DNA of 64,000 nucleotides, taken from positions 234,800 to 298,799 of the forward strand of contig NZ_JAQBOF010000040.1 of NCBI RefSeq assembly GCF_028288185.1, written 5' to 3'. How positions within the stretch are numbered: position 1 is the first letter of the stretch; each line of letters opens with the position of its first letter. The DNA comes from Mucilaginibacter sp. GTDB lineage: Bacteria; Bacteroidota; Bacteroidia; Sphingobacteriales; Sphingobacteriaceae. Shown piece after piece: positions 52,110 to 60,264 of this stretch. The notes beneath the pieces are model-generated. The model ran no database searches. It was not told where the DNA came from and saw nothing but the letters and a program-made list of their open reading frames with translations. Both the position numbers and the translations under genes were made by a program.

Positions 52110-52387
52110 TTTTTGGGAATTATAATTTTAAAACTAATAATGTTTATAATAACAATTTAAGAAAGTAGACTTACTGTATTATTAACCCGACCAACCTATG
52201 AAATTGGTCTATCAACTTATTAGCTGGCGGGTGTAGCAAGATGTTGTACGGTGTAGCGAGTGACTTGTCCTAACACTACACCACAAACGGCATAAAATTA
52301 TTGCATAACAAGGACAATCCATTTCATAAAAAACAAAACCCAATCGCCTGTCTTTAGTTATTCTATTAACACAACAAAAAACTACTT

Positions 52388-53431
52388 ATGATACCAGTAA
52401 AAGGATTCGCGGCGCAATCACCGACAACTGATCTCGCCCCATGGAATTTTGAAAGACGTGAAGTTGGCCCGCACGATGTACAATTTGATATTTTATTTTG
52501 CGGCGTTTGCCACTCTGACCTGCACCAAATAAAAAATGATTGGTTCCCGGGGATCTTCCCGATGGTGCCGGGCCATGAAATTGTTGGCCGCATAGTTAAG
52601 GTTGGCGACCACGTTAAAAACTTTAAAGTTGGCCAGCTAGCCGGCACCGGCTGTATGATTGACTCATGCCGCGTTTGCGAAAATTGCAAGCAGGGCCTGG
52701 AGCAATATTGCCTTCCCGGCAACTCGCAAACCTATAACGGTTTAGAGCAGGACAAGAAAACACCTACTTACGGGGGCTACTCAAATAGCATTGTAGTTAA
52801 CGAGGATTTTGTGCTGCATATTTCGGAAGATGTTGACCTGCCCGCTACTGCGCCTTTATTGTGTGCCGGTATAACCACCTACTCGCCATTAAGGCATTGG
52901 AAAGTTGGCAAGGGCCATAAACTAGCCGTACTAGGTTTAGGCGGATTGGGCCACATGGCTGTTAAGTTTGGTGTTGCTTTTGGTGCCAATGTTACAGTTT
53001 TAAGTACATCGCCTAAAAAAGAAGAAGACGCTAAAAAACTAGGCGCTCACCATTTTGTGGTAACTACTGACCCGAAACAATTAGAAGCTGCTAAAAATTC
53101 ATTTGATTTTATACTGGATACGGTATCTGCACCACACGATTTTAATATGTACCTGGGTTTATTAAGAACCAATGGTGTACATATATGCGTTGGCGTTCCG
53201 CCGGAGCCGGCAAGTGTCGCGGCGTTTAGTTTATTAGGTGGCCGTAAAAGCCTGGCAGGATCGGGCATTGGCGGTATAGCCGAAACTCAGGATATGCTGG
53301 ATTTCTGCGCCGAAAACAACATTGTATCAGATATAGAAATGATCGACATCAAAGACATTCACACCGCTTATGACCGTATGGTTAAAGGCGATGTGCGTTA
53401 TAGATTTGTTATTGATATGGCAACGCTGTAA
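52388..53431 (+). CDS. NADP-dependent zinc alcohol dehydrogenase (YahK/cinnamyl type)
   Basis: A 347-residue medium-chain dehydrogenase. Catalytic zinc ligands CGVCHSDLH and GHEIVGRI; the structural-zinc cluster CRVCENCKQGLEQYC is complete; nucleotide motif LGLGGLGHMAVKFG. The YahK-type C-terminus is present. It reduces a range of aldehydes. Monocistronic, with its own flanking gaps. Confidence 0.93.
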   Translation: MIPVKGFAAQSPTTDLAPWNFERREVGPHDVQFDILFCGVCHSDLHQIKNDWFPGIFPMVPGHEIVGRIVKVGDHVKNFKVGQLAGTGCMIDSCRVCENCKQGLEQYCLPGNSQTYNGLEQDKKTPTYGGYSNSIVVNEDFVLHISEDVDLPATAPLLCAGITTYSPLRHWKVGKGHKLAVLGLGGLGHMAVKFGVAFGANVTVLSTSPKKEEDAKKLGAHHFVVTTDPKQLEAAKNSFDFILDTVSAPHDFNMYLGLLRTNGVHICVGVPPEPASVAAFSLLGGRKSLAGSGIGGIAETQDMLDFCAENNIVSDIEMIDIKDIHTAYDRMVKGDVRYRFVIDMATL

Positions 53432-53433
53432 GC

Positions 53434-53556
53434 TTAGATTGGAGACGTGAGATTTGAGACAAAAATCTAATCCATAAATGATTGATAAAAAGTGGGCTTA
53501 GGTCTGCTTTCTATGTTTAAAAATCTCAAATCTCATTTCTCAAATCTCACATCTAT
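53434..53556. repeat. iterated-word inverted repeat, word AAATCTCA
   Basis: Left arm GAGACGTGAGATTTGAGAC; right arm with AAATCTCAAATCTCATTTCT and CAAATCTCACATC. The arms are inverted and flank a unique spacer of about 45 bases. Adjoins the efp promoter. Confidence 0.75.
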
Positions 53557-53560
53557 TTTC

Positions 53561-53568
53561 TAAGTTTG
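53561..53568 (+). promoter_or_regulatory. candidate -7 element of efp
   Basis: TAAGTTTG is an exact TAnnTTTG match, 17 bases before the efp ATG. The -33 region falls inside the right arm of the AAATCTCA cassette. Confidence 0.4.
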
Positions 53569-53585
53569 CGCCTCAATATTATACT

Positions 53586-54149
53586 ATGTCTAAAGCATCC
53601 GAAGTAAAAAATGGTAACATTTTGCGCTTTAACGGCGAGTTGTTACAGGTTGAAGAATTTTTACACCGTACACCAGGTAACCTGCGCGCGTTTTACCAGG
53701 CCCGTATGCGTAACGTAAAAAGCGGCAAACTGGTCGAGTACCGTTTCCGTACAGACGAGGATGTAACTATTGCCCGTGTTGAAACCAACAATTACCAATA
53801 TTTATATGATGATGGCACTGGCCTGGTGATCATGGATAATGATACCTACGATCAGCATACCGTGCCTAAAGCTTTATTTGGCCCTGCCGTAAAGTTTTTA
53901 AAAGAAGGCATGAATGTTATAGTAGCCTTTGAAAGCGAAGAACCTATAATGGGTAACATCCCCGCATCGGCCGAGTTAGAAATTAGTTACACCGAGCCAG
54001 CTGTAAAAGGCGATACCTCAACCGGTGCAATGAAAAAAGCAACTGTTGAAACTGGTGCCGAGATCAATGTACCCCTGTTCATCAATATCGGTGATAAGAT
54101 AAAGGTTGATACGGTTAATGGTACTTATGTGGAGCGGGTAAAAGCATAA
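53586..54149 (+). CDS. efp: translation elongation factor P, Asn-tip variant
   Basis: A 187-residue EF-P with all three domains; it relieves ribosome stalling at proline runs. The loop that reaches the peptidyl-transferase centre reads HRTPGNLRAFYQ: the residue equivalent to the modified Lys34 of E. coli (PGK) is Asn 32. Thus neither lysylation (EpmA) nor rhamnosylation (EarP, Arg) can occur at this site. The rest is canonical (GVERVKA-like end, EYRFRTDEDV). No modification gene is near it. Confidence 0.95.
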   Translation: MSKASEVKNGNILRFNGELLQVEEFLHRTPGNLRAFYQARMRNVKSGKLVEYRFRTDEDVTIARVETNNYQYLYDDGTGLVIMDNDTYDQHTVPKALFGPAVKFLKEGMNVIVAFESEEPIMGNIPASAELEISYTEPAVKGDTSTGAMKKATVETGAEINVPLFINIGDKIKVDTVNGTYVERVKA

Positions 54150-54178
54150 GCCCCCAACCCCCTAAAAGGAGATTTTTT
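54150..54178. repeat. fragment of CCCCCAACCCCC-type repeat arm
   Basis: GCCCCCAACCCCCTAAAAGG resembles one arm of the repeat at 33090-33190 and directly follows the efp stop. Confidence 0.4.
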
Positions 54179-54190
54179 GAAAAGCATAAA

Positions 54191-54226
54191 TAGTAAAAGC
54201 CTCCAATTTTGGAGGCTTTTACTATT
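54191..54226. terminator. bidirectional terminator between efp and the beta-CASP gene
   Basis: ATAGTAAAAGCCTCCAA and TTGGAGGCTTTTACTAT are a perfect 17-bp inverted repeat with a two-base loop; the right arm overlaps the end of the convergent gene. Confidence 0.85.
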
Positions 54227-55652
54227 TATATCCAATTGCTGACACAGGACTTTCTAAAACTATTTTCTGATGCTGAAATGGGATCTCCACATTAGCAAAG
54301 CCATGTTCGTTTAGTGTTTTGGCGAAGTGTTGTTGGACTTCGTATTCGCCATGAACTAAAAATATCTTCTTTACTTTTTTGGGATCCTGACAGTTTAGAA
54401 AGTGCAGTAAGTCTTCGTAATCACCATGAGCACTCATAGATTTGATAGATTGAACCTCGGCTTTAACCTCATATTTTTCGCCAAATATATACACCTCTTT
54501 ATCGCCTCTTAGCAAATGTCCACCCAATGAGTTTGGCTCGCAATAGCCTACTATTAATATGGTAGTTTTAGGGTTATTGATATTGTTTTTAATGTGGTGT
54601 TTAACCCGGCCAGCCTCGGCCATGCCTGATGAGGAAATAATAACGCACGGCTGCTGGTTATCATTTAAAGCTATTGATTCTTCGGTTGATTGTATAAACC
54701 GCAAACCTTTAAAAGCAAACGGATCATCATCAACTTTTAAAACCGCTTTAACATCGCGGTTATAAACCTCGGGGTGCTCTTTTAATACCTGGGTGGCTTT
54801 GTCTGATAGCGGGCTGTCAACATAATAAGGTACATCAGGCAAAATGCCTTTAAGCTCCAACGAGTTTAAGGCATACAATAACTCCTGCGTACGCCCCACG
54901 CTAAACGCCGGGATAATTACTTTGCCTTTTTTTACCAGGCAGGTTTGTTTAATAATATCCAGCAAGGCATCCTCGATAGGCTCTAACGATTTATGCAGCG
55001 AGTCGCCATAGGTCGACTCTAGTAAAATATAATCGGCCTGCGGGAAGCGTTGCGGGCTTTTTAAAAGCAGGTCGCCGTAGCGGCCAACATCGCCGCTAAA
55101 AGTTATATGTGTTTCTTTACCGTTTTCGGTTATAACTAAATGTATTGCACAACTGCCCAGTATATGCCCAGCATCGCTAAAGTGAAATTTGGCATTTGGA
55201 GTAATGGCGTATTCTTCATGATATTCCACAACCTTAAATAAGGTTAATGCGGTGTTGGCTTGTTCTTCATTATACAAAGCTTCCAACAACGGCAATCCCT
55301 TTCTTGCGCGGTGCTTGTTGCTGTATTCTACATCGCCCATCTGTATTTTGGCCGAGTCCAGTAGTAAGATGCGCGCAAGGTCAAGCGTTGCCGATGTGCA
55401 AAATATCGGCCCGTTAAAACCTTCGGCTACCAAGCGTGGGATGAGTCCGCAATGATCAATATGCGCGTGCGATAGGATCATATAATCCACCTTTTTGGGG
55501 TTAAAACCAAAATGCTCGTTCATGTTCTCGGTGTTTTCGCCCAGGCCCTGGAACATGCCGCAGTCAAGCAAAATGCTGGTGCCATCCTGTAAATGTAGTA
55601 AGTGTTTACTGCCGGTTACGTTACGGGCAGCGCCATGAAAAGTAATATCCAT
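54222..55652 (-). CDS. MBL-fold beta-CASP RNA-processing-type hydrolase
   Basis: A 476-residue metallo-beta-lactamase/beta-CASP protein of the CPSF73/YSH1-like group. Metal motif SHAHIDHCGLIP, later His in SDAGHILGSCAIHL, Asp in FSGDVGRYG, and beta-CASP motifs IPAFSVGRTQELL and the final VHGEYEVQQHF. No KH domain. It probably cleaves RNA; target unknown. Convergent with efp. Confidence 0.9.
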   Translation of the reverse strand: MDITFHGAARNVTGSKHLLHLQDGTSILLDCGMFQGLGENTENMNEHFGFNPKKVDYMILSHAHIDHCGLIPRLVAEGFNGPIFCTSATLDLARILLLDSAKIQMGDVEYSNKHRARKGLPLLEALYNEEQANTALTLFKVVEYHEEYAITPNAKFHFSDAGHILGSCAIHLVITENGKETHITFSGDVGRYGDLLLKSPQRFPQADYILLESTYGDSLHKSLEPIEDALLDIIKQTCLVKKGKVIIPAFSVGRTQELLYALNSLELKGILPDVPYYVDSPLSDKATQVLKEHPEVYNRDVKAVLKVDDDPFAFKGLRFIQSTEESIALNDNQQPCVIISSSGMAEAGRVKHHIKNNINNPKTTILIVGYCEPNSLGGHLLRGDKEVYIFGEKYEVKAEVQSIKSMSAHGDYEDLLHFLNCQDPKKVKKIFLVHGEYEVQQHFAKTLNEHGFANVEIPFQHQKIVLESPVSAIGYK

Positions 55653-55801
55653 TTTATATAATCCAGGTTGAAAGAAGGAGAACGAAGGTGGTGAAAAAAA
55701 GTTTAATAAAATAAAAACTAAAAAATTAGTTGTAAATATGATTTATAACTAATAACTTCGTTTAAAATTATTTAACCCCGCTAATTTTAATACGTAACGA
55801 A

Positions 55802-56173
55802 ATGGAAATTAAGGAACTGACCCGTGCCGAGGAACAATTAATGCAGATACTTTGGCAGATAGAAAAAGGCTTTGTAAAAGATGTGATGGAGCATTTGCCA
55901 GAGCCAAAGCCGGCTTATAATACGGTATCAACCATCATCAGGATATTAGAAGCCAAAGGCTTTGTTAGTTATAACGCGTTTGGCAAGAGCCATCAATATT
56001 ATCCCATCATTAGTAAAGAAGAATATCAAAACTTTGCGACAGATAAACTAATGAACGGATACTTTGATAATTCGGTAAAACACATGTTCTCCTACTTTGT
56101 GAAGAAAGAAAAAATTGATTTGAAAGAAGCGGATGAGATCATGAAACTGATTGAGAAACTTAAAAACAAATAG
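55802..56173 (+). CDS. BlaI/MecI/CopY family transcriptional repressor
   Basis: A 123-residue penicillinase-repressor-like winged-helix protein: LTRAEEQLMQILWQIEKGFV, YNTVSTIIRILEAKGFV (recognition helix), and a dimerisation helix. It is followed two bases later by the M56 gene, the usual repressor/sensor-protease arrangement, in which proteolysis of the repressor turns on the locus. Effector unknown; no beta-lactamase gene is adjacent. Confidence 0.93.
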   Translation: MEIKELTRAEEQLMQILWQIEKGFVKDVMEHLPEPKPAYNTVSTIIRILEAKGFVSYNAFGKSHQYYPIISKEEYQNFATDKLMNGYFDNSVKHMFSYFVKKEKIDLKEADEIMKLIEKLKNK

Positions 56174-56175
56174 TT

Positions 56176-57840
56176 ATGAACTGGTGGCATTATTTATTAC
56201 TGGTAAACTTTTACCTGGTATTATTTTTCGGCTTTTATGCTTTGCTTTTACGCAAAGAGACATTTTTCCAGCTTAACCGCATTTATTTGGTGGCGGCATC
56301 ATTGCTATCATTCGCTATCCCGCTCATACAGGCCGATTGGTTAAAGAACCTATTTATTACCCGGCAAGTACAGCAAACTATTTACAACGGCCCCATTGCG
56401 ATGGTGTATAACTTTACCCCTGCTACCCAAAGTTCTTTAACATTAGGCGAAGTACTTAATGCCGTATATATTATCGTAACCTTATTTTTAATAATAAGGC
56501 TAGCCTGGCAGTTAATAGTCTTGAAAAAAGCTATAGAAACCCCTCCGCCATCAGCAGCCTATTCGTTTTTTAAGAAGATAAGTTTGGGCGAAAACGCGTC
56601 CCAGTCAAAAATAATAACCGACCATGAGCAGGTACACGCCGGCCAATGGCATTCGGTTGATGTGATGATCATAGAGACGGTTATGATCATTAACTGGTTT
56701 AATCCGGTGGTTTACCTGTATCGTTTTGCCATTAAATACATCCACGAGTTTATTGCCGACAGGGAAGTAATACAAGCTGGCACAGACAAGGTTGATTACG
56801 CCATGTTATTGCTAAGCCAAACTTTTGAGGTAGAGAGCCATAATCTGGTTACGCCTTTTTATAATCACAGTCTTTTAAAACAACGTATCACCATGTTACA
56901 AAAAAACAAATCGCAGCGCATAGCGCTGGCAAAGTACGGGCTATCGGCACCGTTATTTATGTTAATGCTGATATTCTCATCGGCAACAGTAAACAATAGC
57001 AAGGCAGTTGCCGCCATCAATAAAAAAACAGAGAAGGTATTATTAACACCTGCTAAGGAGGTAGTTGATGTTGTAGTAAACCCGACAGAGGTTCCGGCAG
57101 CAAATAAAAAGGCTGAAATTAAATACATTAAGATCGCGGAAGACATTTCGCCCGAGATTAGCCTGGATACAGTGCCTAAAAATGATAGTAGAGTATTTTC
57201 GCAGGTAGAACATTCACCGGAGTTTCCGGGTGGCATAACTATGTTTTCACATTATTTGTCAACCAACATTCACTATCCCGCTGCAGATAAAAAAAGTAAG
57301 ACAGAAGGTAAGGTTTTGGTGAAATTTATAGTAGAAAAAGACGGTAGCTTATCAAATATAGTAGCGGTACGCAGCCCAAGTGAAAGCATGAAAGCAGAAG
57401 CGGTACGGGTGCTTGCTGCATCACCTAAATGGGTGCCTGGTGTGCAAAACGGCCATGCGGTAAGGGTAGCTTATACCGTACCTATCCAATTTACTATACC
57501 GAGCCCGTCAGACAACAAGATTTACAGTATGGTTAGCAAGCAACCGTCTTTTCCTGGTGGCATTGAAGCTTTTGGAAAGTTTTTAAGTGCTAACATACGT
57601 TATCCTAAAGAAGACCGTGAGGCAGGTAGATCTGGCAAAGTAATCTGCACATATATTGTTGAAACTGATGGAACCCTTACCGATATTAGAGCGGTACGCA
57701 GCCCGAGTGAAACAATGGGTAAGGAGGCAGTAAGGGTACTATCTTTGTCACCAAAATGGCAGCCGGGTCATCAGGATGGGCATCTGGTAAGGGTGTCTTA
57801 TACCGTGCCTATCAACTTTACACTGGGGGAAGAAAATTAA
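56176..57840 (+). CDS. BlaR1-like M56 peptidase with two TonB C-terminal domains
   Basis: A 554-residue membrane protein. Four helices frame an M56 zinc protease domain with HEQVHAGQ (HExxH) and a second-half ligand in EFIADREVIQAG. After a last helix (LAKYGLSAPLFMLMLIF) come two TonB_C-like domains, each starting FPGG and ending RVAYTVPI (about 345-440 and 455-550). Partner of the BlaI-like repressor two bases upstream. The frame ends in TAA, but plug-domain coding continues in the same frame after it (see 57841). Confidence 0.92.
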   Translation: MNWWHYLLLVNFYLVLFFGFYALLLRKETFFQLNRIYLVAASLLSFAIPLIQADWLKNLFITRQVQQTIYNGPIAMVYNFTPATQSSLTLGEVLNAVYIIVTLFLIIRLAWQLIVLKKAIETPPPSAAYSFFKKISLGENASQSKIITDHEQVHAGQWHSVDVMIIETVMIINWFNPVVYLYRFAIKYIHEFIADREVIQAGTDKVDYAMLLLSQTFEVESHNLVTPFYNHSLLKQRITMLQKNKSQRIALAKYGLSAPLFMLMLIFSSATVNNSKAVAAINKKTEKVLLTPAKEVVDVVVNPTEVPAANKKAEIKYIKIAEDISPEISLDTVPKNDSRVFSQVEHSPEFPGGITMFSHYLSTNIHYPAADKKSKTEGKVLVKFIVEKDGSLSNIVAVRSPSESMKAEAVRVLAASPKWVPGVQNGHAVRVAYTVPIQFTIPSPSDNKIYSMVSKQPSFPGGIEAFGKFLSANIRYPKEDREAGRSGKVICTYIVETDGTLTDIRAVRSPSETMGKEAVRVLSLSPKWQPGHQDGHLVRVSYTVPINFTLGEEN

Positions 57841-58091
57841 GAACCAAGCAAGACAGAGGCAGATAGCTTAATTAAATTAAGATTTTCTAACTCAAAACCC
57901 CCTTTATATGTTATTGATGGCGTGCGGCAAAACCCCGGCACCATTAATCTTTCTAAAATCAAGCAAGAAGATATAGCAAGCATAGAAGTATTGAAAGACC
58001 AAACCGCCACAGCACTATATGGTGACGGGGGAAAAAACGGGGAATTATTATAACTACCACCAAGGGCAAAAAAGCTATTACCAAACCTTAA
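57841..58091 (+). pseudogene. decayed plug-like C-terminal extension of the M56 gene
   Basis: Directly after the TAA of the M56 gene the same frame continues for 70 codons as EPSKTEADSLIKLRF...PPLYVIDGV...IEVLKDQTATALYGD, a TonB-receptor plug-like segment found at the end of related M56 proteins. At 58051 it stops, but a one-base shift restores IIITTTKGKKAITKP to 58091. So a nonsense change and a frameshift have cut this tail off. Readthrough is conceivable but the second lesion argues for decay. Confidence 0.75.
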
Positions 58092-58116
58092 CATAACTTT
58101 ATCATTTTTAATAATA

Positions 58117-58147
58117 CCCTGCAAGTTTAAAGCCTGCAGGGCTTTTT
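58117..58147 (+). terminator. terminator after the M56 locus
   Basis: CCCTGCA (58117-58123) pairs with TGCAGGG (58135-58141) and a T run follows. Confidence 0.7.
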
Positions 58148-58192
58148 GTTTTTACTAACAATTATTATATTTATAAAAATTTAAACCTCATC

Positions 58193-58633
58193 ATGAACCT
58201 AAAATTAAAAAATCAAAATCTGGTAGCGCCATTATTTGTTTTAGCGCTTGTGTTTTTATTAACGCTAAGTACCCGTAAAGCTGCTGCTATTAACAAATCA
58301 CTTACAGATACCACACGCGGGCCAATTTTAAACAAGGTTGAAAGATATCCCGAATTTCCGGGCGGTTTACAAGCATTTGGAAAATTTTTAGGTGATAATA
58401 TACATTACCCGGCTGTAGATAAGGCAAACAAAACAGAAGGGAGAGTTATAGTTACATTTGTTGTTGAAACTAATGGGACTTTATCAAACATCAGAGTAGT
58501 GCGCACTCCAACCCAGGCAATGGGCGAAGAGGCTGTTAGAGTACTTTCTTTGTCGCCGGCCTGGAAACCCGGATTTCAGGATGGTAAATTTGTTAGAGTT
58601 GCTTATACTGTACCAATAAGCTTTAAATTATAA
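58193..58633 (+). CDS. TonB C-terminal domain protein (paralogue of the M56 tail, 1)
   Basis: A 146-residue protein: one membrane helix or signal (VAPLFVLALVFLLTLS) and one TonB_C-like domain (PEFPGGLQAFGKFL to RVAYTVPISFKL). The helix plus KAAAIN parallels the last helix and AVAAIN of the M56 protein, so it looks like a duplicate of that gene's 3' part. It lacks the proline-rich stalk of working TonB proteins. Confidence 0.88.
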   Translation: MNLKLKNQNLVAPLFVLALVFLLTLSTRKAAAINKSLTDTTRGPILNKVERYPEFPGGLQAFGKFLGDNIHYPAVDKANKTEGRVIVTFVVETNGTLSNIRVVRTPTQAMGEEAVRVLSLSPAWKPGFQDGKFVRVAYTVPISFKL

Positions 58634-58684
58634 ACCAAGAGAGCTTATAGCCTTTTTTATGAAGTTTATTTAAATTGATATATT

Positions 58685-59185
58685 ATGCTTCAATATACCA
58701 AATGGTTTTACGTGCCGCTAGCTAAATATAGCTTAGCGGCATTGTTATTATTTTCAGCAGCAGATATAACTACCTGTAAGGCTATTAGCCGGCCTATAGC
58801 TATGCATACTGTTTTGTCGGGCGATACTATTTTTACCAAGGTAGATAAGCCGCCGATCTTTCCGGGCGGTATGGATGCGTTTATAAAGTACCTTGCTAAA
58901 AACGTACGATACCCCGAAGCCATGCGCGAACGAGGTGTTGAAGATAAAGTTATTGCCCGGTTTGTAGTTGAAATTGACGGGTCCATTTCAACCGTTAAAA
59001 TTTTGGATGACCCGGGATATGGTTCGTCCGAAGAAGCAATACGGGTATTAAAAAAATCACCTAAGTGGCAGCCGGGATATAACAAAGGTAAACCGGTAAG
59101 GGTACAGCTTACGGTGCCAATAGATTTTAGGGCCAGGGACGATAGAAACCAGGGAAATTCAGGATTTAAAGTAATTAATGGTTGA
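58685..59185 (+). CDS. TonB C-terminal domain protein (paralogue of the M56 tail, 2)
   Basis: A 166-residue protein built like the previous one: helix (LAKYSLAALLLFSAADI, again matching LAKYGLSAPLF of the M56 protein), linker, then a TonB_C-like domain (PIFPGGMDAFIKYL to RVQLTVPIDF) and a short tail. More divergent than copy 1, suggesting an older duplication. No ExbB/ExbD genes nearby. Confidence 0.88.
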   Translation: MLQYTKWFYVPLAKYSLAALLLFSAADITTCKAISRPIAMHTVLSGDTIFTKVDKPPIFPGGMDAFIKYLAKNVRYPEAMRERGVEDKVIARFVVEIDGSISTVKILDDPGYGSSEEAIRVLKKSPKWQPGYNKGKPVRVQLTVPIDFRARDDRNQGNSGFKVING

Positions 59186-59263
59186 TAATGATTTGGTGAT
59201 ATTTAATTGATTATCATTTCATTATAAATTATTATTACATTTAGATAATCAATTATTAAAATC

Positions 59264-59653
59264 ATGAACTGGAAACTTATCTTTCAATTATCCTTTTTTG
59301 GGCTGATAATGGCCTTTGCAACGGTATCTCTAATCCCCGAAAAAGTAGAACCTGTTTTTTGGCTGGTAATATTCGTATTCTGCGCGTATGTAATAGCCAG
59401 GGCCGCACCGGGTAAATATTTTTTACACGGATTTTTAGTGAGTATGGTTAATAGCATTTGGATCACAGCCGTACACTGTTATTTTTATAAAAACTATGCC
59501 GTGCACCATCCCGATATGGTTACTATGTATACCGGTATTCATCCCCGCAGGATGATGCTTTGTTATGGGCCGGTATTTGGGGCTATGTTTGGTATTGTTT
59601 TAGGATTGTTTGCATTTATAGCTTCAAAATTTGTAAAAAAGCCTACAGCATAA
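59264..59653 (+). CDS. conserved hypothetical membrane protein
   Basis: A 129-residue protein with four membrane helices and the sequence HCYFYKNYAVHHPDM in a loop, ending in KKPTA. I do not recognise a named family; the length and hydrophobicity fit small Bacteroidota membrane proteins. It has a normal ATG and no close partner. Confidence 0.75.
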   Translation: MNWKLIFQLSFFGLIMAFATVSLIPEKVEPVFWLVIFVFCAYVIARAAPGKYFLHGFLVSMVNSIWITAVHCYFYKNYAVHHPDMVTMYTGIHPRRMMLCYGPVFGAMFGIVLGLFAFIASKFVKKPTA

Positions 59654-59748
59654 CTGCCTGTTTTGCTAAAGCATTTTTTTTAATTAAACAAAAAATGTTA
59701 GGTATAAATTATTAATTTTGCCGTAGACACGTACAAAATCACTATACA

Positions 59749-60186
59749 ATGAAACCTTTCATTTCAAAAACATTTTACGGATTTTTAAATTATGCGCTTG
59801 CTGCGTTGTTAATTGCATCGCCTTGGTTATTCGGGTTTTCGCATGCTACCATAGCTGCCGCTGTATTAATGCCGTTATTAATAGGCTGGCTGCAATTGAT
59901 CATGGCAATTTTTAGCGACAACCCGCTAGGTTTGGCTGGTATAAGGGTTTTCCCTGTGCAAATGCAAAATTGTGTTGACGTTTTAATGGGATCGTTTTTA
60001 TTAGCGTTACCATGGACCTATGCTTTTAGCGGACAAGTATTCTGGCCACATTTCCTTTTAGGTTTAGCTTTATTAATAAAAGGTATTTTTGCAAGCGAAT
60101 CACCTTTTTTAACCAGGCCGCATCGTAGCTTACCAGAAGCTGGTATTACCTCTATTGATGCAAGCGAAGGCAGATTAAATCACTAA
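59749..60186 (+). CDS. SPW-repeat-like membrane protein
   Basis: A 145-residue protein with about four helices. Two internal half-repeats, IASPWLFGF and LALPWTYAF, resemble the SPW repeat family of small membrane proteins. It ends in a hydrophilic tail. A strong terminator follows. Function unknown. Confidence 0.75.
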   Translation: MKPFISKTFYGFLNYALAALLIASPWLFGFSHATIAAAVLMPLLIGWLQLIMAIFSDNPLGLAGIRVFPVQMQNCVDVLMGSFLLALPWTYAFSGQVFWPHFLLGLALLIKGIFASESPFLTRPHRSLPEAGITSIDASEGRLNH

Positions 60187-60205
60187 CATCTTTATAATAT
60201 AAAAG

Positions 60206-60238
60206 AAAAGCGGGTCAATTTTCATTGAACCCGCTTTT
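60206..60238. terminator. bidirectional hairpin terminator
   Basis: AAAAGCGGGT pairs with ACCCGCTTTT-type sequence across CAATTTTCATTGA (one extra base in the right arm). It serves the convergent SPW-like and outer-membrane barrel genes. Confidence 0.8.
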
Positions 60239-60264
60239 GCATTAACAGGGGTATTAATGCATTT

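Noticed and set aside
54222..55652. RNase J as the identity of the beta-CASP protein.
   Set aside because: It lacks the RNase J C-terminal region and fits the CPSF73/YSH1-like subgroup better.
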